A stretch of 64,000 nt of DNA from Sinorhizobium fredii USDA 257 (GTDB taxonomy: Bacteria; Pseudomonadota; Alphaproteobacteria; Rhizobiales; Rhizobiaceae), in NCBI RefSeq assembly GCF_000265205.3, contig NC_018000.1, forward strand, positions 2,108,001 through 2,172,000, written 5' to 3'. Positions 9,455 to 17,199 of this stretch are shown piece after piece. Under the pieces are notes generated by a model that had not been told where the DNA came from, did not search any database, and saw only the letters and a list, made by a program, of their open reading frames with translations. Position 1 is the first letter of the stretch; every line of letters starts with the position of its first letter. The position numbers were made by a program, and so were the translations under genes.

Positions 9455-9497
9455 TGATGACAATAATGATTGCTATCTTAACATGATGGACATCATG
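9455..9497. promoter_or_regulatory. Candidate TetR operators between SDR and TetR genes
   Basis: CATGATG (9482-9488) and CATCATG (9491-9497) form a perfect 16-bp palindrome with a 2-bp centre. A second element with the word TGATGACAAT lies at 9455-9464. The same ten-base word and the word ACATGAT recur upstream of the alpha/beta hydrolase gene (12200-12209 and 12226-12232). The arrangement suggests that the TetR protein at 9532 represses both itself and these two leftward units. Confidence 0.6.
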
Positions 9498-9531
9498 AAA
9501 AAGTCAACAGCCCCGATGGAGAATTTTTGAA

Positions 9532-10110
9532 ATGAAAGTGAGCCGAGAACAGATGGCCGAGAACCGCCAAAGGATCCTGGAGGTCGCGAGTCGGCTGTTC
9601 CGCGAGAAGGGCTTCGAGGCCGTCAGTGTCGCAGAGGTCATGAAGGCTGCGGGACTGACGCACGGCGGATTTTACGGTCACTTCGATTCCAAAGATGACT
9701 TGATCGTGCATGCTCTCGGCCACGCAATCGATACTCGCAAGGGCGCCTCGCTCGATCTTCGCGCCTTCCTGGATGAGTATCTGTCGCCGCGCCACCGGGA
9801 CAATGCCGCCGGTGGCTGCCCCATTGCCGGGCTTGCGGCGGACACGCTTCGCCAGGCATCAGAGGCCCGTTCGGCAGTAACGGATGGCGTGCGTGCCCAG
9901 ATAGACTGGATATTCGAGAAGCTGGCTGGGTTGGACGAGACCGATCGGCGCCGCGAGGCCATCGGAAGCTGTGCTGCAATGGTCGGAGCGATGATTCTCG
10001 CTCGAACGACCACAGATCCCGCATTTTCGGACGAAATTCTGAAGGAGACCCGAGCATGGATCGATGACGGGCTGAACCGATCCACTGCCGCGATCCCGGA
10101 AACAGCATAG
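9532..10110 (+). CDS. TetR/AcrR-family transcriptional regulator
   Basis: A 192-residue repressor with an N-terminal TetR helix-turn-helix (VSVAEVMKAAGLTHGGFYGHF, about residues 33-53) and a C-terminal ligand domain containing GGCPIAGLAADTLRQ, a hallmark of the AcrR subgroup with a conserved GCP segment. It is divergent from the SDR gene and likely regulates it, possibly together with the oxidoreductase/hydrolase pair at 10228-12128, whose promoter shares operator-like words. The inducer is unknown but may be an electrophile, given the OYE and quinone-oxidoreductase-like neighbours. Confidence 0.92.
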   Translation: MKVSREQMAENRQRILEVASRLFREKGFEAVSVAEVMKAAGLTHGGFYGHFDSKDDLIVHALGHAIDTRKGASLDLRAFLDEYLSPRHRDNAAGGCPIAGLAADTLRQASEARSAVTDGVRAQIDWIFEKLAGLDETDRRREAIGSCAAMVGAMILARTTTDPAFSDEILKETRAWIDDGLNRSTAAIPETA

Positions 10111-10227
10111 GGGCGTTCCTCTGAACCTTCCCCTATGCTCCGTCGATTCCTGCCCCGCCGCCAGCATCGCATCCGTAGGCTGCGATGCCGCGATATGGCA
10201 TCGCTCGTCGGGTAAGGTTTATGAGAT

Positions 10228-11232
10228 CTATTCCCCCACCGTGATAACAACCTTGCCCTTCGCACGCCCGGTCTCCACATAGGCCAAGGCGTCCCCGGTC
10301 TTCTCAAACGGGAAAATCCTGTCGACCACTGGACGGATTACGCCAGATTCGATCAGGGAGGTGATCTCGCTCAAGTGTTCACCCTGCGCTCGCATGAACA
10401 GGAACGAGTAACGGATGCCAAGGCTCTTGGCTCTTTTTCGGACCCTTCGGCTCAGCAGGCGCATCACAAGCTTCAGGAACAGATTCAATCTCAGTTCCTT
10501 GGCAAACTCCGCGTCTGGTGGACCTGATATCGAAATCAGGTGGCCACCCGGCTTCAAGACACGAAGGGATTTTTCGAGCGTCTTGGTGTCCTGGCTGTTC
10601 AGGACGAGATCATAGCCCGAGAGAACCTTCTCGAAATTCTGCGTCTTGTAGTCGATGACCAGGTCCGCGCCGAGGCTTTTGACCAGATCAACATTCTTCG
10701 CACTCGTCGTCGTCGCAACCGTCGCACCCAGATGCTTGGCGAGTTGAATCGCAAAAGTTCCCACTCCACCGGAGCCGGCCTGAATGAAGACCTTCTGGCC
10801 GGGCTTCACCTTGCCCATCTCGACCAGCGCCTGCCATGCGGTCAGACCGACCAGCGGAATGGAGGCGGCCTCTTCCATGCTGAGGTTTGTAGGCTTCAGC
10901 GCCACGTCGGCTTCATTCATCGCAATGAACTCTGCGAATGTCCCGACCCTGTGGTCGCGCGGCCGGGCATAGACCTCGTCGCCCGGCTTGTATCGCCGGA
11001 CCTTCGAGCCGACTCGGACAACGCTTCCGGCCACGTCGTGACCCAGGACGAAGGGCGGCCGATAGGGCAGAATGAGCTTGAATTCTCCATCTCTGACCTT
11101 GGAGTCCAGCAGATTCACGCCGGTCGCATGAACGCGAACCAGAACGTCATTGTCGCGCAGCTCCGGCTCCGGCACGTCGGCCAGGCGCAAGGCGCCTTTC
11201 TTTTTGTATTTATCGACAACGAATGCCTTCAT
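10228..11232 (-). CDS. NADP-dependent MDR-family oxidoreductase (quinone-oxidoreductase-like)
   Basis: A 334-residue medium-chain dehydrogenase/reductase: GroES-like N-terminal domain (LGHDVAGSVVRVG) and Rossmann domain with GSGGVGTFAIQLAK. The structural and catalytic zinc ligands of alcohol dehydrogenases are absent, as in quinone oxidoreductases and enoyl reductases. The start at 11232 (MKAFVVDKYKKKG) is the family's usual N-terminus; the frame runs further upstream but overlaps the hydrolase gene. Its start overlaps the frameshifted hydrolase stop by 23 bp, so the two form an operon. It probably reduces quinones or enones. Confidence 0.92.
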   Translation of the reverse strand: MKAFVVDKYKKKGALRLADVPEPELRDNDVLVRVHATGVNLLDSKVRDGEFKLILPYRPPFVLGHDVAGSVVRVGSKVRRYKPGDEVYARPRDHRVGTFAEFIAMNEADVALKPTNLSMEEAASIPLVGLTAWQALVEMGKVKPGQKVFIQAGSGGVGTFAIQLAKHLGATVATTTSAKNVDLVKSLGADLVIDYKTQNFEKVLSGYDLVLNSQDTKTLEKSLRVLKPGGHLISISGPPDAEFAKELRLNLFLKLVMRLLSRRVRKRAKSLGIRYSFLFMRAQGEHLSEITSLIESGVIRPVVDRIFPFEKTGDALAYVETGRAKGKVVITVGE

Positions 11233-12128
11233 CGGTTCTCTCCAATGTGAAGTCTGTGGTGACGTCAGTGCCGAGGAACGACAGAACCTTCCGCACGAAA
11301 TCGGCGTGGTTCTGGAAAATCCCGCCATGCCCGGCGTCTTCGTAGATCACCAACTGCGAGCCCGAGATACGCCTGGCGAGGTCGTAGGTATTGCTGCTCG
11401 GAACCATCTTGTCCTGATCACCATTCGCAATCAGCACCGGGATCCGAATGCTTCCGAGATCTTGAGGCGCCTGCCGTCCCCATGCAGTGATCGCCTTGAG
11501 CTGTCTCAGGAAAGCACGGGGGAGTCGGCCCCTTGTCTCTGCCCGTTTTGCGTTCCTTCAGCCGACTCAGGAAGGCTTCCGCGGCGCGGCGACCATTGGC
11601 CGTGGAAGTGAAAAACAGATAGGTTTTCGGATCGCGCAGTGTCAGCAGACCTTTGATAATAAGAGGCCAAGACACCGCCCCCACCTTCTCGATGCCTTTG
11701 CCGCCCGCCGGTCCGGTGCCGGTAAGGATGAGTTTTCGCACGAGGTCCGGTGCTTTGAGCGCAATATCCTGCGCCACAAAGCCCCCGAGGGAAAAGCCGA
11801 GCAGATCGACCTTCTCGAATCCCAGCGCCCGGATCAGGGCAATCGCGTCGCGCGCCATTTCGTCGATGGTCACAGGCGCCGTTCCGCCCGACGCACCAAT
11901 ACCGCGGTAGTTGGTCGCGATCACGCGATGCTTGGTGGCGAGGCCATCAACAATCCGGGGATCGAAATTGTCCAGCACTGCCCCCCAGTGGTTGAGGAGA
12001 ATGAGCGGCACGCCACCCAGGGGGCCAAGGTCACGATAGGCAAAAACCGTTCCCCCCACCTTGATGGAGAAATTGGGCGCGTCGATATAGCGCGCAGCCG
12101 ATCCGACGTTGCGCAGAGGACTTGTCAT
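11210..12128 (-). pseudogene. Alpha/beta hydrolase, frameshifted
   Basis: Two overlapping leftward frames encode successive parts of one hydrolase of about 305 residues. The first, from ATG 12128 (GGAG 7 bases upstream), carries the oxyanion region LLNHWG and the nucleophile elbow GFSLGG. The second carries the catalytic acid region (VLIANGDQDKMVP) and the histidine motif DAGHGG. They are joined if one base is removed from the five-G run at 11518-11522. The gene is otherwise uninterrupted, so this may be a sequencing error or a recent mutation. It is the first gene of the unit with the MDR oxidoreductase. Substrate unknown. Confidence 0.85.
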
Positions 12129-12395
12129 TGGTTGCTCCATCGTCCGGCTCGGACCCGATGTTGAGACAGAGAAGTGGACTTTAGTCGCTTCGGGTTTTTT
12201 GATGACAATCATCATGTAAATTGATACATGATAGCCGTCATAAAAAATGTCAAGTGTAATTTTGCTGGATCGAACAAGGCGCGATCACAAGACCAAAGAT
12301 TGGTACCCGACCAATTCGCGTTATAACGCCCGAATAGCATCAGTCTATCGAGGATCACCACTCCGAGTCAGACAACATCTGCCACCGGCAGGAGA

Positions 12396-13865
12396 TCAGA
12401 CGGGCATCGCGATCGCGAGCGCCGGACTAGCCGGAACAAAAGCCGCACTGGGGCCACCATTTCCATGAAGGGAGGGTAAGCCGGGCTGTTCCTGGTCGGA
12501 CCGAGGAACAATCCAGACTTGGACCGGCTCGTCGCGACCACGCACGGTCACCGCACCGCGGCCGACGATGCCGCGAAGCGCGCTTTCGTTTCCCGTGCCG
12601 CGCACCGCATCGATGAAGTCGCTGCCGAAGCAGATCTCCGCGTCGAGTTCCCGACAGAGCGCCTGCAGCCGGCTCGCCACGTTGCAGGTGTCGCCGACGA
12701 CCGCGATCGACAGCTTGCGTTCGCTGCCGACGGCGCCGAGCACGACCGGTCCGTACTGGCAGCCGATTCGAACGTCGACTGGCTCGAGACCAACGACGGC
12801 GCGGCGCGCGTTCCATTGCCGGACCGAAGCACCCATCGCCTGCGTGCAGCGCAGCGCCCTCACGGCGTCGTCGTCAGCCGGCCGCGGTACACCGAACGTC
12901 GCCATGATGCAGTCACCGATGTAATTGTCGACAGTGCCGCCGTGGTCGAACACCACCTGCTCCATGCGCCGATGGAACTCCCTCAATAACTCAAAGACTT
13001 CCTCGGCTGGATGGTTCTCCGAATAGGCGGTGAAGCCAACAATGTCGGCAAACAGGACTGCAACGTGCTGGCGTCGGACCGGCCCGAACGGTTCGTCGGT
13101 CGACGCCAGCTCGTCGACGACGTTGGGCGAGAAATGCCGCGCTAGGTTGATCCGCGCGCGCTCGGCCGCGATGTAGTCGTCCGCCAACCGCCGCGAGCGC
13201 GCGACGACCGCGGCGACGATGCCGGTGATGACCAGGATGAGCACGACATTCGCACTCTGCTCGACGATGTCGACGAACCTCGGATCGAGATGGAGCCGGA
13301 GCCGCTCGGCGACCGGCATGTCGATCGCGCGCGCATTGCCGACAAGCGTTCCCGGCTGCGCGATCACCCAGGCGACCGCCGCACTCCACGAGACGGCCGC
13401 GGAAACGCCAACCCAGAGCGCGAGGCGCGGCGACAGCGTGAGCGCGGCGAGGCAAACGGAGATCAGGAGATAAGCGAAGGAGCCCTCGCGCAGTTGCATC
13501 GCCAGCGGCATCTCGGCTCCTTCAAACGGATTGGTGCCGACGATAAGGCAAATAAGCAGCACGATGTCGAGTGTCCCGACCACAAAGCTCAGCCAGGATG
13601 GATTGAACTCGAGCTTCACCAGCCTGTTGTGGCAGAAGCCGAGCAGGTAAAAGACGACTAGGCCTGAGAGCGTCAAAGCGAGGGCCGCGGTCCACTCGGC
13701 GAAGAGGGTGAAAAAGAGACCGACTGCAACCAGCGACGCCGAGCGCGCCCAGTATTGCAGCCTGGCGCCGTCGCGCTCGGCGCGGGCGAGCATGATGCCG
13801 AGCCGCTGCCGCCGCATCCGCTCGTCAGCCGGAGGTCCGAAGAGGTTGGGAGCGGGACGAGACAT
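12396..13865 (-). CDS. Class III adenylate/guanylate cyclase, membrane anchored
   Basis: A 489-residue protein. The N-terminal half has about five to six hydrophobic segments; the C-terminal half is a class III cyclase domain with the metal-binding aspartates in VLFADIVGFT and DNYIGDCIMATFG, and the later segment SIAVVGDTCNVASRL. It makes cAMP or cGMP in the cytoplasm from a membrane-anchored dimer. The start at 13865 lies 4 bp after the stop of the fabF-like gene; an upstream start at 13958 would overlap that gene by 89 bp. Tight spacing implies co-transcription with the ketosynthase, an unusual pairing. Confidence 0.9.
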   Translation of the reverse strand: MSRPAPNLFGPPADERMRRQRLGIMLARAERDGARLQYWARSASLVAVGLFFTLFAEWTAALALTLSGLVVFYLLGFCHNRLVKLEFNPSWLSFVVGTLDIVLLICLIVGTNPFEGAEMPLAMQLREGSFAYLLISVCLAALTLSPRLALWVGVSAAVSWSAAVAWVIAQPGTLVGNARAIDMPVAERLRLHLDPRFVDIVEQSANVVLILVITGIVAAVVARSRRLADDYIAAERARINLARHFSPNVVDELASTDEPFGPVRRQHVAVLFADIVGFTAYSENHPAEEVFELLREFHRRMEQVVFDHGGTVDNYIGDCIMATFGVPRPADDDAVRALRCTQAMGASVRQWNARRAVVGLEPVDVRIGCQYGPVVLGAVGSERKLSIAVVGDTCNVASRLQALCRELDAEICFGSDFIDAVRGTGNESALRGIVGRGAVTVRGRDEPVQVWIVPRSDQEQPGLPSLHGNGGPSAAFVPASPALAIAMPV

Positions 13866-13869
13866 CGCT

Positions 13870-15174
13870 TCAATCACCGAATCCTCCGGCACTCGCGCCG
13901 GCCAGCTTGTCCTTCCAGCGTCGGAGTACCGCGCTCGCGTTGACGCCTCCGAAGCCAAAGCCGTTGGAGATCGCGTAGTCCATCTCCAATGGCCGGGCCT
14001 GTGTCGCCACGAAGTCGATTCCGTCGCCGGCCGGATCAGGAGCGCTCAAGTTGAGCGTCGGCGGGGCTATCTGATCCCTAAGCGCCAGGATCGTGAAGAT
14101 GGCTTCAAGCCCGCCGGCAGCTCCGAGCAGGTGTCCGGTCGCCGACTTCGTTCCGCTGACGGCTACGGCGGAGTCTGTACCGAAGACCCTCTTGATCGCC
14201 GCGATTTCCCCCAGGTCGCCGACTGGCGTCGAGGTCGCGTGCGCATTGAGGTGGCGGATCTCGCGCGGCGAAATTCCGGCCTGGGCAATGGCGATCTCCA
14301 TGGCGCGACGCGCACCGTCGCCGTCCTCGGGACCGGACGTGACATGGTGAGCGTCCCCAGTCGTGCCGTAGCCGACGAGCTCGGCGAGCGGTTTCGCGCC
14401 GCGCGCAAGCGCGTGGCTCAATGCCTCGATGACCAGGATGCCGGCGCCTTCGCCCATGACGAAGCCGTCGCGCAACATATCGAAGGGGCGCGAGGCCCGA
14501 TCAGGCGTTTCATTGAAGCCGGTCGAAAGAGAGCGTGCCGCAGCAAAACCACCGAGGCTGACGACATTCATGCAGGCTTCCGTGCCGCCGCACACCGCGA
14601 TGTCGGCTTCATTGGCGCGGATAAGACGGGCCGCATCGCCGATCGCCTGAATGCCGGCCGCACACGCCGTCACCGGTGCGCCGATCGGCCCTTTGAAGCA
14701 GTAACGGATGGAAATCTGTCCCGCTGCCAGGTTCACCAGGAAAGACGGCACAGTGAAGGGTGAAAGACGCCGGACACCGCGCTGATCGACCGTTCGCACC
14801 GCCTCGGTGATGGCGGGGAACCCGCCGATGCCCGAAGCGATGATCGTCGCGGTGCGGGCGCGGCCATCCTCCGAGACCGGCTTCCATCTCGCCTGGGCAA
14901 GCGCCTCTTCCGCCGCCGCCAGCGCGAAGAGAATGAAGCGATCCACTTTGCGCTGGTCCTTCGGAGCAAAAACCTTGTCAGGATCGAAGCCAGCCTCCGC
15001 ATCTTCTTCCAGGGAGGGAACGACGCCGCCGATCTTCGCCGGAAGGTCTCCGACCACATCGTCCGAAAGCCGCCGGATTCCCGAGCGGCCAGACAAGAGC
15101 CTAGACCAGGAAGTCGCCACATTGGCCCCGAGCGGGCTAACTGCTCCCATGCCTGTAACAACGATACGACGCAT
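13870..15174 (-). CDS. fabF: Beta-ketoacyl-ACP synthase II
   Basis: A 434-residue condensing enzyme with the Cys-His-His triad: Cys171 (TACAAG), His312 (NAHATSTP) and His348 (SATGHLLGA), plus GFGGVNAS near the end. It elongates acyl-ACP with malonyl-ACP. No acyl carrier protein, FabG or FabZ gene is nearby, so it is probably a secondary copy rather than the housekeeping gene. It is followed after 4 bp by a membrane-anchored class III cyclase, hinting at lipid-linked signalling. NodE-like proteins have the same fold, but no nod gene context is visible. Confidence 0.92.
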   Translation of the reverse strand: MRRIVVTGMGAVSPLGANVATSWSRLLSGRSGIRRLSDDVVGDLPAKIGGVVPSLEEDAEAGFDPDKVFAPKDQRKVDRFILFALAAAEEALAQARWKPVSEDGRARTATIIASGIGGFPAITEAVRTVDQRGVRRLSPFTVPSFLVNLAAGQISIRYCFKGPIGAPVTACAAGIQAIGDAARLIRANEADIAVCGGTEACMNVVSLGGFAAARSLSTGFNETPDRASRPFDMLRDGFVMGEGAGILVIEALSHALARGAKPLAELVGYGTTGDAHHVTSGPEDGDGARRAMEIAIAQAGISPREIRHLNAHATSTPVGDLGEIAAIKRVFGTDSAVAVSGTKSATGHLLGAAGGLEAIFTILALRDQIAPPTLNLSAPDPAGDGIDFVATQARPLEMDYAISNGFGFGGVNASAVLRRWKDKLAGASAGGFGD

Positions 15175-15399
15175 GTGTGCTCCAGATGTTATCTTGATCG
15201 ATCGGTGCGCGCGATCGCGCCGTGCGGACGCTCAACGTGCGATCGCCATTTATTCACTTCGGCAAGAGTCTCGTCTCAAACCCAATTCAGGCCGAACGGG
15301 CAACTTCGGTACTAACGCGTCGGTGGCGAGGTCACCGAAATCCGGCAAGGCAGTGTGCGAGCGGCTACTGCTATGACGCCGCTACGGATGGCGGGGATC

Positions 15400-15984
15400 T
15401 CATGCTTTCCCGGCGGAGGCCATCCGGCGAACTTCGTCGGCAGCCGCGTTGAGAAAACGGTGCGACATCTCTTCATCCTTCAAGATACGGGAGATGGTAA
15501 CGGCACCCACCATCAGTGACAGCATCGCCATGGCTTTGTCATAGGTTTTTGGACTTTCCGCCGCCGGCATCGATTCGTCGAGAATTTGAAGATGAGCCTG
15601 AATGCCGTGCTGGAATGGGAGTCTCACCTCCTCACTTTGACGCGCCGCATCAGAGCCAAGCGCTGCCAGCGGACAACCGTCGCTCTTCTCTTCGCGATGT
15701 CCGATCGAAAGGTAGAGCTCAATCAAGGCCTCAAGCGGATCAGGGCTTGCGGCAGCAACAGCCGACCATCTGCGGGTCGCGTGCTCCATCGCTCGCCTCG
15801 ATGCCTGTGCCGCAAGATCCTCCTTGGATTCGAACTGCTTATAGAATCCACCTTGGGTCAGGCCGGCCCCCTTCATCAGATCCTTCAGCCCGATGCCATC
15901 AAAGCCGTGCTCTCGAAACAGCCGGCTCGCTGCATTGATGACCGCTTCTCGATTTGCTTCCGCCTGTGCGCGACTGACTCTCAT
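15400..15984 (-). CDS. TetR/AcrR-family regulator of the RND efflux operon
   Basis: A 194-residue regulator with a TetR helix-turn-helix (GLKDLMKGAGLTQGGFYKQF) and the C-terminal GCPLAAL segment of the AcrR group. I prefer the ATG at 15984, preceded by AGAGG; an ATG at 16008 is also in frame. It is divergent from an RND efflux operon and probably represses it by binding the palindrome at 16033-16048. It is similar in design to the TetR at 9532 but not identical. Confidence 0.91.
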   Translation of the reverse strand: MRVSRAQAEANREAVINAASRLFREHGFDGIGLKDLMKGAGLTQGGFYKQFESKEDLAAQASRRAMEHATRRWSAVAAASPDPLEALIELYLSIGHREEKSDGCPLAALGSDAARQSEEVRLPFQHGIQAHLQILDESMPAAESPKTYDKAMAMLSLMVGAVTISRILKDEEMSHRFLNAAADEVRRMASAGKA

Positions 15985-16008
15985 AATCGACCTCTTAATA
16001 GATTTCAC

Positions 16009-16048
16009 TTGACATATATAGCATGGTTAGAGTTAGATCGCAATCTAA
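16009..16048 (+). promoter_or_regulatory. Promoter and TetR operator upstream of the RND efflux genes
   Basis: TTGACA at 16009-16014 matches a -35 box. Eighteen bases later, TTAGAT (16033-16038) is the only possible -10-like hexamer and is also the left arm of a perfect inverted repeat, TTAGAT-cgca-ATCTAA (16033-16048). An operator overlapping the promoter is the usual way TetR repressors silence efflux pumps. The divergent TetR gene begins at 15984. Confidence 0.6.
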
Positions 16049-16083
16049 TTAGAGGCAGCACCCGTCAACAAGGGTCATCTGAA

Positions 16084-17199
16084 ATGAACCGCAAATTTCT
16101 TCTCACATCGATCGGCCTTGTGGCTGCAGCCGGGGGCGCGGCGTTTGCGTTCGTTTTCGAAACGCCTGGACGGGACGCGGAGGCCGCAGATCCCCGCGTC
16201 GCGGCGCCACTTGTGAAATTGGTGGAAGCCACAAAACCGGAAAGAGCTGAGCGCGCCTTCACCGGTACAATCGCCGCACGGGTGCAGAGCAACCTTGGCT
16301 TTCGCGTGCCTGGCAAGATCGTTGAGCGACTGGTCGACGTCGGTCAGCAGGTCAAGGCGGGGCAGGCCCTAATGCGCATCGATGAAACCGATTTGCGTCT
16401 CGCGCTGACTGCCAAGCGCAATGCGGCTGCCGCGGCCCGCGCGGTCCTCGTTCAGGCAAGCGCCGACGAGAGGCGCTATGCCGCTCTTGTCAAAGGCGGA
16501 GTCGCCGCTACTCCCCAACGTTACGAGCAGGCCAAGGCGGCGTTGGATACGGCCGAGGCGCAGCTTGCCGCCGCGGAAGCGGAAGCCAAAGTTGCAGAAA
16601 ACGAAGCGACCTACTCGGTCCTGGTGGCCGATGCGGACGGAACGGTGGTCGCGACGCTCGGCGAACCCGGACAGGTCGTCGCGGCGGGACAGACGGTGGT
16701 TCAACTGGCGCATGCCGGCCCCCGCGAGGCCTTGGTCGCGCTTCCCGAAACCGTTCGTCCCGCAATCGGGTCGGAAGCCGAAGCAAGTGTCTATGGAAGT
16801 GACGGGCGGCGCGGAAAAGCGCGCCTGCGACAGATCTCGGATGCCGCTGATCCTCAGAGCCGCACCTACGAAGCGCGTTACGTGCTCGACGGCGACGCCG
16901 CCTCGGCGCCGCTCGGTTCGACGGTAACGATCAGAATCCTCAACGGAGAAAGGCAGTCGGAGGTCGCGGTGCCGGTCGGCGCCGTGTTGAATGACGGCAG
17001 CCGCACGGGGATTTGGGTTGTTGACCAAGCTTCTTCCACCGTACGCTTTGTTCCGATTGAGATCAAACGGCTCGGTGAAGAAACCGCGTCTGTCACCGGC
17101 ATCAAGATTGGAGATCAGGTCGTCGCCCTCGGAGCCCATCTTCTCAAAGATGGCGCGCCCGTCAGGACCGAGCTTCAGGCAGAGGTAGCCAACCAATGA
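16084..17199 (+). CDS. RND efflux periplasmic adaptor (membrane fusion protein)
   Basis: A 371-residue HlyD/AcrA-type adaptor: N-terminal signal/anchor (LLTSIGLVAAAGGAAFAFVF), lipoyl/barrel-hybrid segment (NLGFRVPGKIVERLVDVGQQVKAGQ), alpha-helical hairpin rich in Ala/Glu (about residues 100-175) and C-terminal membrane-proximal domain. The ATG at 16084 is preferred over far-upstream starts in the same frame, which would run into the divergent TetR gene. Its last codons overlap the RND permease start by 4 bp (ATGA), showing translational coupling. The outer-membrane partner is not encoded here. Confidence 0.93.
   Translation: MNRKFLLTSIGLVAAAGGAAFAFVFETPGRDAEAADPRVAAPLVKLVEATKPERAERAFTGTIAARVQSNLGFRVPGKIVERLVDVGQQVKAGQALMRIDETDLRLALTAKRNAAAAARAVLVQASADERRYAALVKGGVAATPQRYEQAKAALDTAEAQLAAAEAEAKVAENEATYSVLVADADGTVVATLGEPGQVVAAGQTVVQLAHAGPREALVALPETVRPAIGSEAEASVYGSDGRRGKARLRQISDAADPQSRTYEARYVLDGDAASAPLGSTVTIRILNGERQSEVAVPVGAVLNDGSRTGIWVVDQASSTVRFVPIEIKRLGEETASVTGIKIGDQVVALGAHLLKDGAPVRTELQAEVANQ

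Noticed and set aside
13870..15174. Nodulation gene nodE
   Set aside because: Fold and catalytic residues are shared with FabF, and no nod, nif or host-range gene is present.
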